DNA from: CAYQCH01 sp964415935 | GTDB taxonomy: Bacteria > Patescibacteriota > Patescibacteriia > VMEV01 > CAYQCH01 | Direction of reading: 5' to 3' | DNA length: 38,668 nucleotides | NCBI GenBank assembly: GCA_964415935.1 | Contig: CAYQCH010000006.1 | Location: 1 to 38,668, forward strand | Part shown: one piece after another, positions 1 to 8,048 of the stretch | Layout: the number at the start of each line of letters is the position of its first letter | How positions within the stretch are numbered: the first letter of the stretch is position 1 | Position numbers and translations under genes: made by a program | The notes under the pieces: generated by a model | The model's database searches: none | The model's input: only the letters and a program-made list of their open reading frames with translations | Told to the model about the DNA's origin: nothing

Positions 1-1999
1 CGACGATAGCGCTGAACATGCTGACCATGACACCGATAGCCAGGGTTACGGCAAAACCTTGCACAATGCTGGTACCCATATAGGCCAAAATCGCACATGT
101 AATGAGGGTGGAAACGTTGCTGTCGCGAATAGATGTCCAGGCGCGCTGAAACGCCGTTTCCGACGCATCTTCCAACCCTTTTCCGCGCGCGCGTTCCTCA
201 CGGAAGCGCTCAAAGATGAGCACGTTGGCATCCACGGCCATACCGACAGAAAGCAAGAAGCCTGCAATGCCAGACAACGTCAATGTAGAACCAATCAGCT
301 TAAAAATGGCCAGTGTTACGACGCTGTATACCAGCAACGCCAGCACAGCTGCAAAACCGAGGAAGCGATAGTACAGGACCATGAATAGCGCCACGATAAG
401 CATACCGACTGCGCCGGCATAGAGGCTGCGTTGCAGCGATTCCTGCCCAAGGCTTGCGCCGACGGTCTGCTGCTGGATCAGGCTGACGGAAACGGGCAAC
501 GCGCCGTCTTTGAGCTGGCGGGCCAGTTCACGGGCCTGATCAATGGTAAAGGCGCCGGTAATCACAGCCTCTCCATTGGTGATTTCCGTCTGCACGGTGG
601 GAATGCTGATGGCCTGCCCGTCCAAGTAGATGGCAATCTGGCGGTTCAGGTTGCGGCGCGTGAGATCGGCAAACAGCTGCGTGCCGGCCTCATCAAACTT
701 AATCGATACCGTCGGCGTGTTTGTCTGCGGATCAAAAGTCAGCTGGGCGTCCACGACATTCTTGCCGCTCAAACCCGTTTCCTTGTACGGTTCAGCATCC
801 GGCAAATAGTCGCGGGCTTCTTTCTTGTCAAAAGCGATGACGTGCAAAAACGTTTCGCCATACGGCCGTTCCGCACGCTTATGGATGAGATGGAACCCGA
901 ATTCGCTTTCCACAGGCGCGGAAATCGCCCCGACGGCCAGAGGCTTGGCTCCGTTCTCAAATGATTCGACGACGGTAGCCGGGGCCACCCATTCCAGGTC
1001 GCCTCCGCTGATGGCGGCATTAGGTTCATCTGAATGCTCTTTGGCCTTGTCCGCAAAATTTGCAGCCGTTACCTCAGTCGCGAGGCTTGTGATGAAATCC
1101 AAAGCCTCCTGTCGGGAACGTCCCGACTGGCAATTTGTTGATCCTTCATAACAGATGAGGATGTGGCTCAACTCCATTTCTTTGTCGGTCTCTTTCCGGT
1201 CATCAACGCGAATGATGTAAAACGCGTCTTCGGCTTCGTATACGCCAGGAACGACCCGTCCGATAATCGTCCCGCGCGCCGCATCAATAAGGTCCGGATG
1301 CGTTCGCGGCGTCACCGCGCCCAAATCGCCGCCTTTTTCGCGCGTCTGTGCGTCTTCCGAATATTCAGAGGCAAGCGCTTCAAATGATTCGCGGCCGGTT
1401 GCGACGCGCGCGCGGATATCCTGGGCCTTCAGTTTCTGCGCAGCATTATACTCGTCTATTTCCTTTTGCTGCTCAGGAGTTAATTCCTGCTGAGGCTGTT
1501 CGTCGCTGGCTTCGCGGAATTCCAAAATCGGCGTTTCACCGATGCGCTGAATGGCCGTAGCCACGTCCACGCCGGCCAGCTCAACCACAAGACGATCCTG
1601 GCCAGACACCTGCACGCGAGGCTCAGACACGCCCAGCGTGTTCACGCGGCGCTCAATACGGTCCCGCAAGCGGGCCATGGCTTCGGTTTGTTCCAGTACA
1701 TCTACTTCTGATACATCAGCCTGGTATACGAGATGCGCCCCGCCCTGCAAATCCAATCCCAGCTGAAACGAACGCTCATCAATGGGGTCAATGGCCCAGT
1801 CCTTAAGGACAGGAACCCGCGCCACCTGGGCATTCACCCACTGGATTGCCCTGTTATAGGGCTGCGCATAATCATAGGCGCCGGCAACCAGGGCCAAGAC
1901 AATGACGCCGAACACTGCCCAGCGCACCTTTCCGCGCGGGGACGGGGCGATAAACGGGCGAAGAACCGCTTTAAAAAACCGTGCAACCTTTTTTCCCAT
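1..1999 (-). CDS. secD: SecD, protein-export subunit with two inserted parvulin (PpiC-type) domains; C-terminus cut by window edge
   Basis: The frame stays open for 666 codons and runs off the window edge. SecD works with SecF in the membrane to pull exported proteins out of SecYEG using the ion gradient. Seen: TM1 at about residues 26-43, the P1 start FQLGLDLQGG near 78, P1 base TGLSGKNVVDAQ near 408, QQTVGASLG near 510, and TM2 onward, including GMAVDANVLIFERFREE near 586-602. The last tens of residues are missing. Unusual: between LEFRE (about 160) and TGLSGK (about 408), where SecD normally has a short linker, lie two parvulin-like units. Unit 1 (about 185-268) has GGDLG at 223 but no SHIL or FGxH motif. 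Unit 2 (about 275-380) is complete, with SHILI (His279), GGDLEW at 332 and FGFHLIH (His370). Start ATG at 1999 follows a good promoter and precedes a hydrophobic segment. No Shine-Dalgarno is visible. Confidence 0.93.
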   Translation of the reverse strand, partial: MGKKVARFFKAVLRPFIAPSPRGKVRWAVFGVIVLALVAGAYDYAQPYNRAIQWVNAQVARVPVLKDWAIDPIDERSFQLGLDLQGGAHLVYQADVSEVDVLEQTEAMARLRDRIERRVNTLGVSEPRVQVSGQDRLVVELAGVDVATAIQRIGETPILEFREASDEQPQQELTPEQQKEIDEYNAAQKLKAQDIRARVATGRESFEALASEYSEDAQTREKGGDLGAVTPRTHPDLIDAARGTIIGRVVPGVYEAEDAFYIIRVDDRKETDKEMELSHILICYEGSTNCQSGRSRQEALDFITSLATEVTAANFADKAKEHSDEPNAAISGGDLEWVAPATVVESFENGAKPLAVGAISAPVESEFGFHLIHKRAERPYGETFLHVIAFDKKEARDYLPDAEPYKETGLSGKNVVDAQLTFDPQTNTPTVSIKFDEAGTQLFADLTRRNLNRQIAIYLDGQAISIPTVQTEITNGEAVITGAFTIDQARELARQLKDGALPVSVSLIQQQTVGASLGQESLQRSLYAGAVGMLIVALFMVLYYRFLGFAAVLALLVYSVVTLAIFKLIGSTLTLSGIAGFLLSVGMAVDANVLIFERFREERARGKGLEDASETAFQRAWTSIRDSNVSTLITCAILAYMGTSIVQGFAVTLAIGVMVSMFSAIV

Positions 2000-2008
2000 A
2001 AAACGAAG

Positions 2009-2028
2009 CCACGAGCGCGAGCCCGTGG
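2009..2028 (-). promoter_or_regulatory. Hairpin in the secD 5' leader
   Basis: A CCACG/CGTGG stem with two further GC pairs and a four-base loop lies ten bases before the secD ATG, inside the predicted 40-base leader. It has no T-run, so it is not a terminator. A translational effect is only a guess. Confidence 0.35.
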
Positions 2029-2047
2029 GGCAATAAAAAGTGCCTGC

Positions 2048-2075
2048 ATTATAGCAAAAGCCGCACTAGCGTCAA
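2048..2075 (-). promoter_or_regulatory. secD promoter
   Basis: TTGACG, 16-base spacer, TATAAT on the minus strand, with TGC directly before the -10 (extended -10). Predicted start near 2041 gives a leader of about 40 bases. Confidence 0.72.
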
Positions 2076-2104
2076 CAGAAAAAACCGGAAAAAACAAGGG
2101 TTTA

Positions 2105-2133
2105 TTGACAAATCAGTCGGCTGGTCGTATAGT
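2105..2133 (+). promoter_or_regulatory. rpmA promoter
   Basis: TTGACA, 17-base spacer, TATAGT on the plus strand. It lies back to back with the secD promoter. The predicted start near 2140 leaves a leader of about 67 bases. Confidence 0.75.
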
Positions 2134-2206
2134 ATGGCCATCAGATAAGGCTGGATGCCTTTCCCAAACCCGCGGAGAGACATCTTTTTTATTCTGTAAA
2201 ACCATT

Positions 2207-2491
2207 ATGGCAACTAAAAAAGCGGCTGGTTCAACCAGCCTGGGCCGTGATTCCGTCGCCAAGCGCCTTGGCGTAAAGCGGTTTGACGGCCAGCCGGTAC
2301 GAGCCGGCATGATCCTTGTCCGCCAGCGCGGGACCAAAATCCGCCCGGGACAAAACGTCAAACGCGGCGCCGATGACACGCTCTACGCGGGCATCGCCGG
2401 GACTGTCAAATTTACGTCGCGCAAGGTGAAGCTCTTCACCGGCCACCTCAAGAACGCCCGTTTCGTAAACGTACTTCCCGCTGCCAAGTAA
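2207..2491 (+). CDS. rpmA: Ribosomal protein L27
   Basis: 94 aa, the usual length. L27 is a large-subunit protein whose flexible N-terminus reaches the peptidyl-transferase centre. The family core is plain: GRDSVAKRLGVKRFDGQ, VRAGMILVRQRGTK, and a GxNVxxGxDxTLYA stretch. The start MATKKAAGST fits the mature L27 N-terminus, with no sign of the cleaved extension found in Firmicutes. The frame is open upstream, but those codons cover the promoter, so ATG 2207 is chosen. L27 usually follows L21 (rplU); here it stands alone with its own promoter and terminator. Confidence 0.96.
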   Translation: MATKKAAGSTSLGRDSVAKRLGVKRFDGQPVRAGMILVRQRGTKIRPGQNVKRGADDTLYAGIAGTVKFTSRKVKLFTGHLKNARFVNVLPAAK

Positions 2492-2492
2492 T

Positions 2493-2526
2493 AAAAAACA
2501 TCCCGATGATTGTCGGGATGTTTTTT
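2493..2526. terminator. Bidirectional terminator between rpmA and pyrG
   Basis: Stem ACATCCCGA/TCGGGATGT flanked by A6 and T6, directly after the rpmA stop and before the convergent pyrG stop. It works for both strands. Confidence 0.88.
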
Positions 2527-2533
2527 ATACAGG

Positions 2534-4162
2534 CTATTTTGACTGAGCCGCTTTCATGAAAGCCAGAAACAGCGGGTGCGGGCGCATGGGGCGCGACCTG
2601 AATTCCGGGTGAAATTGCACCCCGACAAAAAACGGATGTTGTTTCTGCGGTAATTCGATGATTTCCACCAGGTCCTTTTGCGGATACACCCCGCTAAAGA
2701 CCAGTCCCTGCTTTTGATATTCGTTGCGGTACGCATTGTTGAATTCATACCGGTGCCGATGCCGTTCCTGAACCGAGGGCAGGCCATAGGCTTTGGCAGC
2801 GATGCTGCCTTTTTTGAGGGTGCATTCATTCGCGCCGAGCCGCATGGTTCCGCCATAGCGTTTTTGCTTAATGAGATCAACCTGCCCTTCCATGGTATGA
2901 ATGACTGGATGCGGCGTTTGCGGCTTGATCTCCGTCGTATGCGCGTCCTTTAATCCGACCACATGACGGCCAAATTCAATACAGGCCAGTTGCATGCCAT
3001 AGCAAAGGCCGAAGTATGGAATTTTTTGCTCGCGACAGAAACGAATGGCGGCAATTTTACCTTCGATGCCGCGGCTGCCATATCCTCCCGGCACGATAAC
3101 TCCGCCGTACGAACGTAATTCCTTTACGCTTGATGGGTCTTTTTCATACTGCTCGGCATTCAACCACGTCAGTTCCGGTTTGGCGCCAGTCTCCCAGGCC
3201 GCATGCTTGATGGCCTCAATCACGGACAAATACGAGTCAGCCAGCGTGAAGTCGCCGGTCATGAAATACTTGCCGACCACGCCGATCTTCACCACCCGTT
3301 TGGCCGAACCCGCTTTTTTCACCAGGCGCTGCCAGTCCTGGAGCCTGGCTTTTTTTTGCGGCAGGCCGAAGCGCTTCAAAAGTTCCGCATCCAGCTTCTC
3401 GGCATGGTATGCCAACGGGATGTCATAAATGGTTTCTACATCTGGCGCGGAAATGACGCGCTGCGGCGGGATGCTGGCAACAGCCGCAAGCTTGGCTTTT
3501 CGCGGCGCATCAAGAGGGCGCACCGCACGGCAAATAATAAAATCCGGGTTGATACCGGATGCATTCATGGTTCTGACCGCATACTGCGTCGGCTTTGTTT
3601 TCATTTCGCCGATGGTGCCCGGCACGGGCAGGTAACTGACGAGGACAAAAGCGACATCGGCGGGGTTTGGCACCTGCATCATGCGCGCCGCCTCCAAAAA
3701 CAGGATATTCTGGTATTCCCCCACCGTGCCCCCTACTTCTACGATGACAACGTCCGCTTTTGCCAGGCGCGCGGCCTGCTTCAAGCGGCGGACTACCTCT
3801 TCCGGAATATGAGGGACCACTTCGACGCACTTGCCGCCGTATTCCAGGTTCCGCTCGCGCTCTATGACCGTCTGGTAGACGCGGCCCGTGGTCATATAGT
3901 TCGCGGACAAAATGTCTTGATCTAAAAAACGTTCGTAATTACCGATATCCTGGTCTGTCTCGTCGCCGTCATCGGTTACAAACACCTCTCCATGCTCTGT
4001 GGGATTCATGGTTCCCGCATCCACATTGATGTAGGGATCTATTTTTACGGCGGTAACGCGATACCCGCGGCTTTTCAGCAACCGTGCCATGGATGCGGCG
4101 GAAACCCCTTTTCCCACCCCGGACATAACCCCGCCCACCACGAACAAATATTTGGTTGCCAT
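2534..4162 (-). CDS. pyrG: CTP synthase
   Basis: 542 aa, full length. Converts UTP to CTP using ATP and ammonia taken from glutamine; cytosolic, pyrimidine pathway. The N-terminal synthetase domain (1-about 270) has the P-loop-like GGVMSGVGKG and the KIDPYINVDAGTMNP and HGEVFVTDDG substrate segments. The C-terminal class I glutaminase has GGVIVPGGYGSRG, the nucleophile Cys387 in GLCYGMQ, and His518/Glu520 in GVQFHPEF. All catalytic residues are present. No Shine-Dalgarno is seen before the ATG. The gene has its own promoter and a leader with two hairpins (4184-4247), which suggests pyrimidine-dependent attenuation. Confidence 0.98.
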   Translation of the reverse strand: MATKYLFVVGGVMSGVGKGVSAASMARLLKSRGYRVTAVKIDPYINVDAGTMNPTEHGEVFVTDDGDETDQDIGNYERFLDQDILSANYMTTGRVYQTVIERERNLEYGGKCVEVVPHIPEEVVRRLKQAARLAKADVVIVEVGGTVGEYQNILFLEAARMMQVPNPADVAFVLVSYLPVPGTIGEMKTKPTQYAVRTMNASGINPDFIICRAVRPLDAPRKAKLAAVASIPPQRVISAPDVETIYDIPLAYHAEKLDAELLKRFGLPQKKARLQDWQRLVKKAGSAKRVVKIGVVGKYFMTGDFTLADSYLSVIEAIKHAAWETGAKPELTWLNAEQYEKDPSSVKELRSYGGVIVPGGYGSRGIEGKIAAIRFCREQKIPYFGLCYGMQLACIEFGRHVVGLKDAHTTEIKPQTPHPVIHTMEGQVDLIKQKRYGGTMRLGANECTLKKGSIAAKAYGLPSVQERHRHRYEFNNAYRNEYQKQGLVFSGVYPQKDLVEIIELPQKQHPFFVGVQFHPEFRSRPMRPHPLFLAFMKAAQSK

Positions 4163-4183
4163 AATAGAAACACTTGCAAATTG

Positions 4184-4247
4184 CCAAATAAAATCAGCCC
4201 TGTCGGGCTGGCGTCAGGAGGTATGCTCCCTGGCCTGAGGCAGTATA
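4184..4247 (-). promoter_or_regulatory. pyrG promoter and leader with a terminator-like hairpin
   Basis: TATACT with a preceding TGC lies at 4242-4247 on the minus strand, just after the upstream gene ends; no clear -35. The leader then holds a TCAGG/CCTGA pairing and a second hairpin, CAGCCC-GACA-GGGCTG (4195-4210), followed by ATTTTATTT, about 30 bases before the pyrG ATG. A terminator between promoter and gene is the arrangement of an attenuator. Alternatively it ends transcripts from the upstream operon. Confidence 0.5.
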
Positions 4248-4256
4248 GCACACCCG

Positions 4257-5189
4257 TCAGCCGATCTGCATCGGCCTGGCTTGCAGAAAATACCAATCCT
4301 TATCGGCATACGCCCACTCCAAACAAAGCGGCCGACCCCATTGCTTCTCCAGGGCTATTGCTTGTTTCGCCAGCGCCGTTATCTGAGCATCGGTAAGTTT
4401 TGGAGTCCCTCCTGCCTCTGAAGGCTGCACTTCCGTGCCCTCGCCCTCTGCCGGAACCATGCGCACGCTTTGCTCAACAACATGCTTTTCCAAAATGGAA
4501 AGCGGGCGTTTCTTTATGGTGTACGTGTCGGGCGTCACATGGCCATGCTCAATAGCGGCGCCCAGGCCCAGGCCGGCCTCAATCACCAACAAATTCGGGT
4601 CCCGATGCACGGGGTGCACTGTATAGCAAAATCCGGCGCTTTGGGGATTGATGAGGCGCTGGATAATCACGGCATGGTTGACATTCTGAAATTCGGCATG
4701 GCGGCTGGCCGCCACATACAGTGATTTTGCGCTGAACAGCGATGCCCAGCACTGTTTGACGGCATCAAGCACGCTTGCCGCCGAAATGTTTATTGCTGTA
4801 TGCAGCTCGCCTGCCCAGGCGTCGGGAAAGGCATGGGGCGCGAAGGCCGAGCTGCGTGCGCAGACGCGCTGCGTGTTACTATGCGCGAACTGCTGCAAAA
4901 TTTCCGTCTCCAAAGCGCCCGGAAACGACGAGGCCATAAAGGCTTCATGCAAGACGCGGCTGGCAAATTCTATGGAATGAAGTTCTTCAACCTGCAGGCG
5001 CGACAGCTCCGACTCAATGACCGGACCGAGCTGATTGTATGCCAGGAACAATCGACGCGCCGCGTCCGTTATGACAAACCCTTCCGGTATGCGCACATGG
5101 GCTGCGTACAAGCGCGCCAGCGAAGCAGCCTTCGCGCCTACGTACGAGAGATCCTTCTCTTCTATTTGCGCTAGCGGAATGATGTTCAT
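4257..5189 (-). CDS. Stand-alone PEP synthase-type ATP-grasp domain protein
   Basis: 310 aa, matching only the N-terminal ATP-binding domain (PPDK_N) of phosphoenolpyruvate synthase, a roughly 800-aa enzyme. Seen: VGAKAASLARL at the N-terminus, the ARSSA segment equivalent to VRSSA near residue 112, AVIIQRLINPQSAGFCYTVHP, the GLGLGAAIEHG turn, and the closing WYFLQARPMQ. The phosphohistidine swivelling domain and the PEP-binding barrel are both missing, and the stop is clean. It cannot make PEP alone. It may be a phosphotransferase toward another acceptor, as in rifampicin phosphotransferase relatives, or it may need a separate partner. It is last in the murA run, 14 bases after the preceding gene. 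The start has the AAAACGCATATG context. Confidence 0.8.
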   Translation of the reverse strand: MNIIPLAQIEEKDLSYVGAKAASLARLYAAHVRIPEGFVITDAARRLFLAYNQLGPVIESELSRLQVEELHSIEFASRVLHEAFMASSFPGALETEILQQFAHSNTQRVCARSSAFAPHAFPDAWAGELHTAINISAASVLDAVKQCWASLFSAKSLYVAASRHAEFQNVNHAVIIQRLINPQSAGFCYTVHPVHRDPNLLVIEAGLGLGAAIEHGHVTPDTYTIKKRPLSILEKHVVEQSVRMVPAEGEGTEVQPSEAGGTPKLTDAQITALAKQAIALEKQWGRPLCLEWAYADKDWYFLQARPMQIG

Positions 5190-5203
5190 ATGCGTTTTGG
5201 TTT

Positions 5204-5518
5204 TTACACTCGTCGCGTGTAATGGGTCAGCCAGCGCAACAGACGCCCGGCCTCTTCCCGCACTTCAGGGCCATCATAGTCCGCATCATGGCGGGATTCG
5301 CTCCATCCATGTGCCTTGCGGTCCATATGCACATGAAGCACCAGGACGGCATCCGTTTCCTCCTGGACATAGACATGGAAACGAGGGTACCGATCGCCGC
5401 GGATCTTGAAGGCAAAGCTTTGCTTTCCGCTTTGCCGGTCAAACAGCGGGATGTAACCGGCTTCGCGCAAAATCGCGTACGAATTTTTGCTGAGCGGTTT
5501 GTCGTAACGGATGTCCAT
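5204..5518 (-). CDS. Small conserved-looking protein of unknown function
   Basis: 104 aa, not recognised. The protein is mixed alpha/beta in feel, rich in charged and aromatic residues, with a His-containing strand (VLVLHVHMDRKAHG) and a C-terminal helix ending WLTHYTRRV. No signal peptide or membrane segment, so it is probably cytosolic. It sits between the S41 protease and the ATP-grasp gene, 9 and 14 bases from its neighbours, so it is co-transcribed with the cell-wall genes. The function is unknown. Confidence 0.75.
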   Translation of the reverse strand: MDIRYDKPLSKNSYAILREAGYIPLFDRQSGKQSFAFKIRGDRYPRFHVYVQEETDAVLVLHVHMDRKAHGWSESRHDADYDGPEVREEAGRLLRWLTHYTRRV

Positions 5519-5527
5519 GGCGGTAAA

Positions 5528-6718
5528 TCAGCGAAGCAGCTCCAACGCTTTATCCATCTGAGGGTCGACATCGTTATTGAAATCGGCCTCCGTAAGCTCT
5601 ATTTCCATGTCAGGCGCGATGCCAACCTCATCAATGGCGCGGCCAAGCGGCGTAAACCACTGTGCGACCGTAATCTTAAAGGCTGACCCGTCTTCCAACG
5701 TTTCATATTTCTGCACGGATCCTTTGCCAAACGTCGTCTTGCCCACCAACGTAGCTTTCTCATGATCTTGCAGCGCGCCCGCCACAATTTCTGAAGCAGA
5801 GGCGCTGCCTTCGTTGACAAGCACAACGGTACGATAATTTGCCAACCGGGCGCGGCCGCGCGCCTGATGCTGTCGCTCTGTGCCGAGGTAATCGCGTTCC
5901 GTCACAATAACGCCCTGCTCGACCCACTCGCTGGCGACTTCAATGGCCGTCTCCAAATACCCCCCGGGATTGTTGCGCATATCCAGTACAATGCCGCGCA
6001 CATCAGAACGCTGCTCCAGATCGCGCACAAAATTGTTCAAAAGCTGGTCCACGTCATTGTCAAAACCCGCCAGCTTTACGATGGCAATGCCATCCTCGAC
6101 GGACCAGCGAAGTCCGGTGTGTTCAATTTTGGCGCGCGTGACCGTAACCGTTTTGGGTTCTGATGCGTTTTTGGGCAAAATCAACAGCTCGACAGGGGTC
6201 CCCTCCTGTCCGCGAATAAGGGAGACGGCCTCGTCAAGCGCCATATCTGTTGTTTCCTGTTTATCTATGGCCAAGATCGCATCGCCAGGCTTCAGTCCGG
6301 CGCGGCTGCCAGGGCTGTTTTCCAATGGGGCAATGACTACGATGGTGCCGTTGCGTTTCCCTATCTCCACGCCGATGCCGCTAAACGCGCCCGACAACTC
6401 CTGATCGAATTCGGCCGCCGTCTGCGGGTCAAAAAAATCGGAATAGGGATCTTCCAAAGCGTCCACCAAGCCCCGCATAGCGCCGTAGAACAAATCAACT
6501 TCGTCTACCGGCTGACGCACATAACTGGTTTTGATGTCATTCCACACTTTCCAAAACAAGTTGAAATCGACAGCACGGCTTTCTGCCTCCGATGGTCCCT
6601 GCGTGTTTAGCACGACGCCGGCGCCATTCGTTTGCGCGGGGAGCGTGCGCCCCCGGCCCACATACCAACCGCCAAAAAACGTGATGATAAACGCGAGGAC
6701 GAGCGCGTAATTTTTCAT
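5528..6718 (-). CDS. S41 family carboxy-terminal processing protease (CtpA-like) with PDZ domain
   Basis: About 396 aa. A membrane-anchored serine protease outside the cytoplasmic membrane that trims C-termini, commonly of cell-wall enzymes. Seen: an N-terminal membrane anchor (residues 4-20), a PDZ domain with GIGVEIGKRNG and SRAGLKPGDAILAID, then the S41 domain with the nucleophile Ser in NEGSASASEIVAGAL and the general-base Lys in GKTTFGKGSVQ. The Ser/Lys dyad is intact. I start at the Met (6718) directly before the anchor. An in-frame ATG at 6763, three bases after the murA stop, would add 15 polar residues. It follows murA directly, consistent with a role in wall turnover. Confidence 0.93.
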   Translation of the reverse strand: MKNYALVLAFIITFFGGWYVGRGRTLPAQTNGAGVVLNTQGPSEAESRAVDFNLFWKVWNDIKTSYVRQPVDEVDLFYGAMRGLVDALEDPYSDFFDPQTAAEFDQELSGAFSGIGVEIGKRNGTIVVIAPLENSPGSRAGLKPGDAILAIDKQETTDMALDEAVSLIRGQEGTPVELLILPKNASEPKTVTVTRAKIEHTGLRWSVEDGIAIVKLAGFDNDVDQLLNNFVRDLEQRSDVRGIVLDMRNNPGGYLETAIEVASEWVEQGVIVTERDYLGTERQHQARGRARLANYRTVVLVNEGSASASEIVAGALQDHEKATLVGKTTFGKGSVQKYETLEDGSAFKITVAQWFTPLGRAIDEVGIAPDMEIELTEADFNNDVDPQMDKALELLR

Positions 6719-6766
6719 GCCCGACCTGGTCTGGCGAGATGCTGGCCCGAATGTTGGATGCATAAT

Positions 6767-8029
6767 TTACTTTTGGATGCGCTTGATATCAGCGCCAACG
6801 GAGGAAAGCCGCTGCTCCAGCTTTTCATACCCGCGGTCAATATGATGGATATTACTGATATTGGACGTACCTTCTGCCATCAGGGCCGCCATGACATATG
6901 TAATGCCGGCGCGCAGATCGGGGCTGCTGATGGCCTGCCCGTAAAAAGAAACCGGCCCGTCAATGAACACGCGATGCGGATCGGCCATGATGAATTTGCC
7001 ACCCATTTTGTTGAGCTGGTCCACAAAAAACAAACGGCCTTCGTAAATCGTCTCATGCATCAGGCTTAAACCGTCGCACTGCGAGAGCAGCAGGGTCATC
7101 GGCGGCTGCAAATCCGTAGCCAGACCAGGATACTCATGCGTCTTGACTTGTTGCGGCGGCATGGATTTCGCCTTGCTCACGGTCACCGCGTCAGCGCGTA
7201 ATTCGTACGGGATCTTCATCAGGTCAAAATATTTCCAAAGTGCGTCTAAATGTGAAGGCTCTATTCCGCGCACCATCAGCTTGTCGCCGCAGAGCGCGCC
7301 AAGAATGGCAAACGTGCCGGCATCAATGCGGTCAGGGATGATTGTACAGGCACCGCCGCCCAACGAGGCCACGCCGTCAATGCTGATGGTCGGCGTTCCC
7401 GCTCCCATAATGCGCGCGCCCACGGAGTTCAGATACTCGCACAGGGCAACAACTTCCGGCTCCATTGCCGCATTCTTTATGACAGTTTTTCCTTCAGCGA
7501 GGACCGCAGCCATGATAAGCGCCTCTGTGCCCGTGTGGCTGACCCACTTAAACGTAAACGAAATGCCGCGCAGTCCTTTCTTGGCCTGCATGATATAGCG
7601 GTCTGGTTTTTGCTGGACCGACACCCCCATTTCCTGGAGAAAATCTAATGTCATGTCGATGGGTCGCTGGCCAATGGCGTCTCCCCCCGGATGCGGAAAA
7701 ATTACCTCGCCAAATCGATGAAGCAACGGCACGACAAACAAAAAAGAGGCGCGCATGCGCACCACTAAATCCGCGGGCAATTCCGCCGTAGCAATACCTG
7801 CTGTTTCGATGGTGTATGACTCTCCGTTACGCTTGACATTTCCACCAATACTGCGGATAATATCGGCCATTACTGCAACATCCACAATGTCTGGCACCCT
7901 GTGCAGCTGGCACGGCTCCTTGGAAAGCAAAGCAGCGGGAAACATCTTCAGCGCGTGGTTCTTGGCCCCACCCACCTGAATGTCCCCGCGCAACAGGTTG
8001 CCGCCGTTAATCTGAAACAATTCGGGCAT
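6767..8029 (-). CDS. murA: UDP-N-acetylglucosamine 1-carboxyvinyltransferase (MurA) with Asp in place of the reactive Cys
   Basis: 420 aa, full length. Catalyses the first committed step of peptidoglycan synthesis, transferring enolpyruvate from PEP to UDP-GlcNAc in the cytosol. Seen: GGAKNHALK near residue 20 (Lys23), RMRASFLFVVPLLHRFG near 91-107, then PGGDAIGQRPID, and late FVDQLNKMGGKF and GITYVMAALMAEG motifs. The loop that normally reads PGGCAIGxRP has Asp117 (codon at 7679-7681). That change is known in mycobacterial and chlamydial MurA, which stay active but resist fosfomycin. First gene of a four-gene minus-strand run. The start lies only 19 bases from a divergent gene, in the context AACATATG with no Shine-Dalgarno. 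Confidence 0.97.
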   Translation of the reverse strand: MPELFQINGGNLLRGDIQVGGAKNHALKMFPAALLSKEPCQLHRVPDIVDVAVMADIIRSIGGNVKRNGESYTIETAGIATAELPADLVVRMRASFLFVVPLLHRFGEVIFPHPGGDAIGQRPIDMTLDFLQEMGVSVQQKPDRYIMQAKKGLRGISFTFKWVSHTGTEALIMAAVLAEGKTVIKNAAMEPEVVALCEYLNSVGARIMGAGTPTISIDGVASLGGGACTIIPDRIDAGTFAILGALCGDKLMVRGIEPSHLDALWKYFDLMKIPYELRADAVTVSKAKSMPPQQVKTHEYPGLATDLQPPMTLLLSQCDGLSLMHETIYEGRLFFVDQLNKMGGKFIMADPHRVFIDGPVSFYGQAISSPDLRAGITYVMAALMAEGTSNISNIHHIDRGYEKLEQRLSSVGADIKRIQK

Positions 8030-8048
8030 ATGTTACAATCAAGATGAT

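Noticed and set aside
1..1999. Separate parvulin gene fused to secD by a sequencing error
   Set aside because: The frame is continuous on both sides of the insert, which falls inside the P1 domain rather than at an end, and no stop or start interrupts it.
3203..3925. 240-aa plus-strand frame opposite pyrG
   Set aside because: Antisense shadow of a full-length CTP synthase with all catalytic residues.
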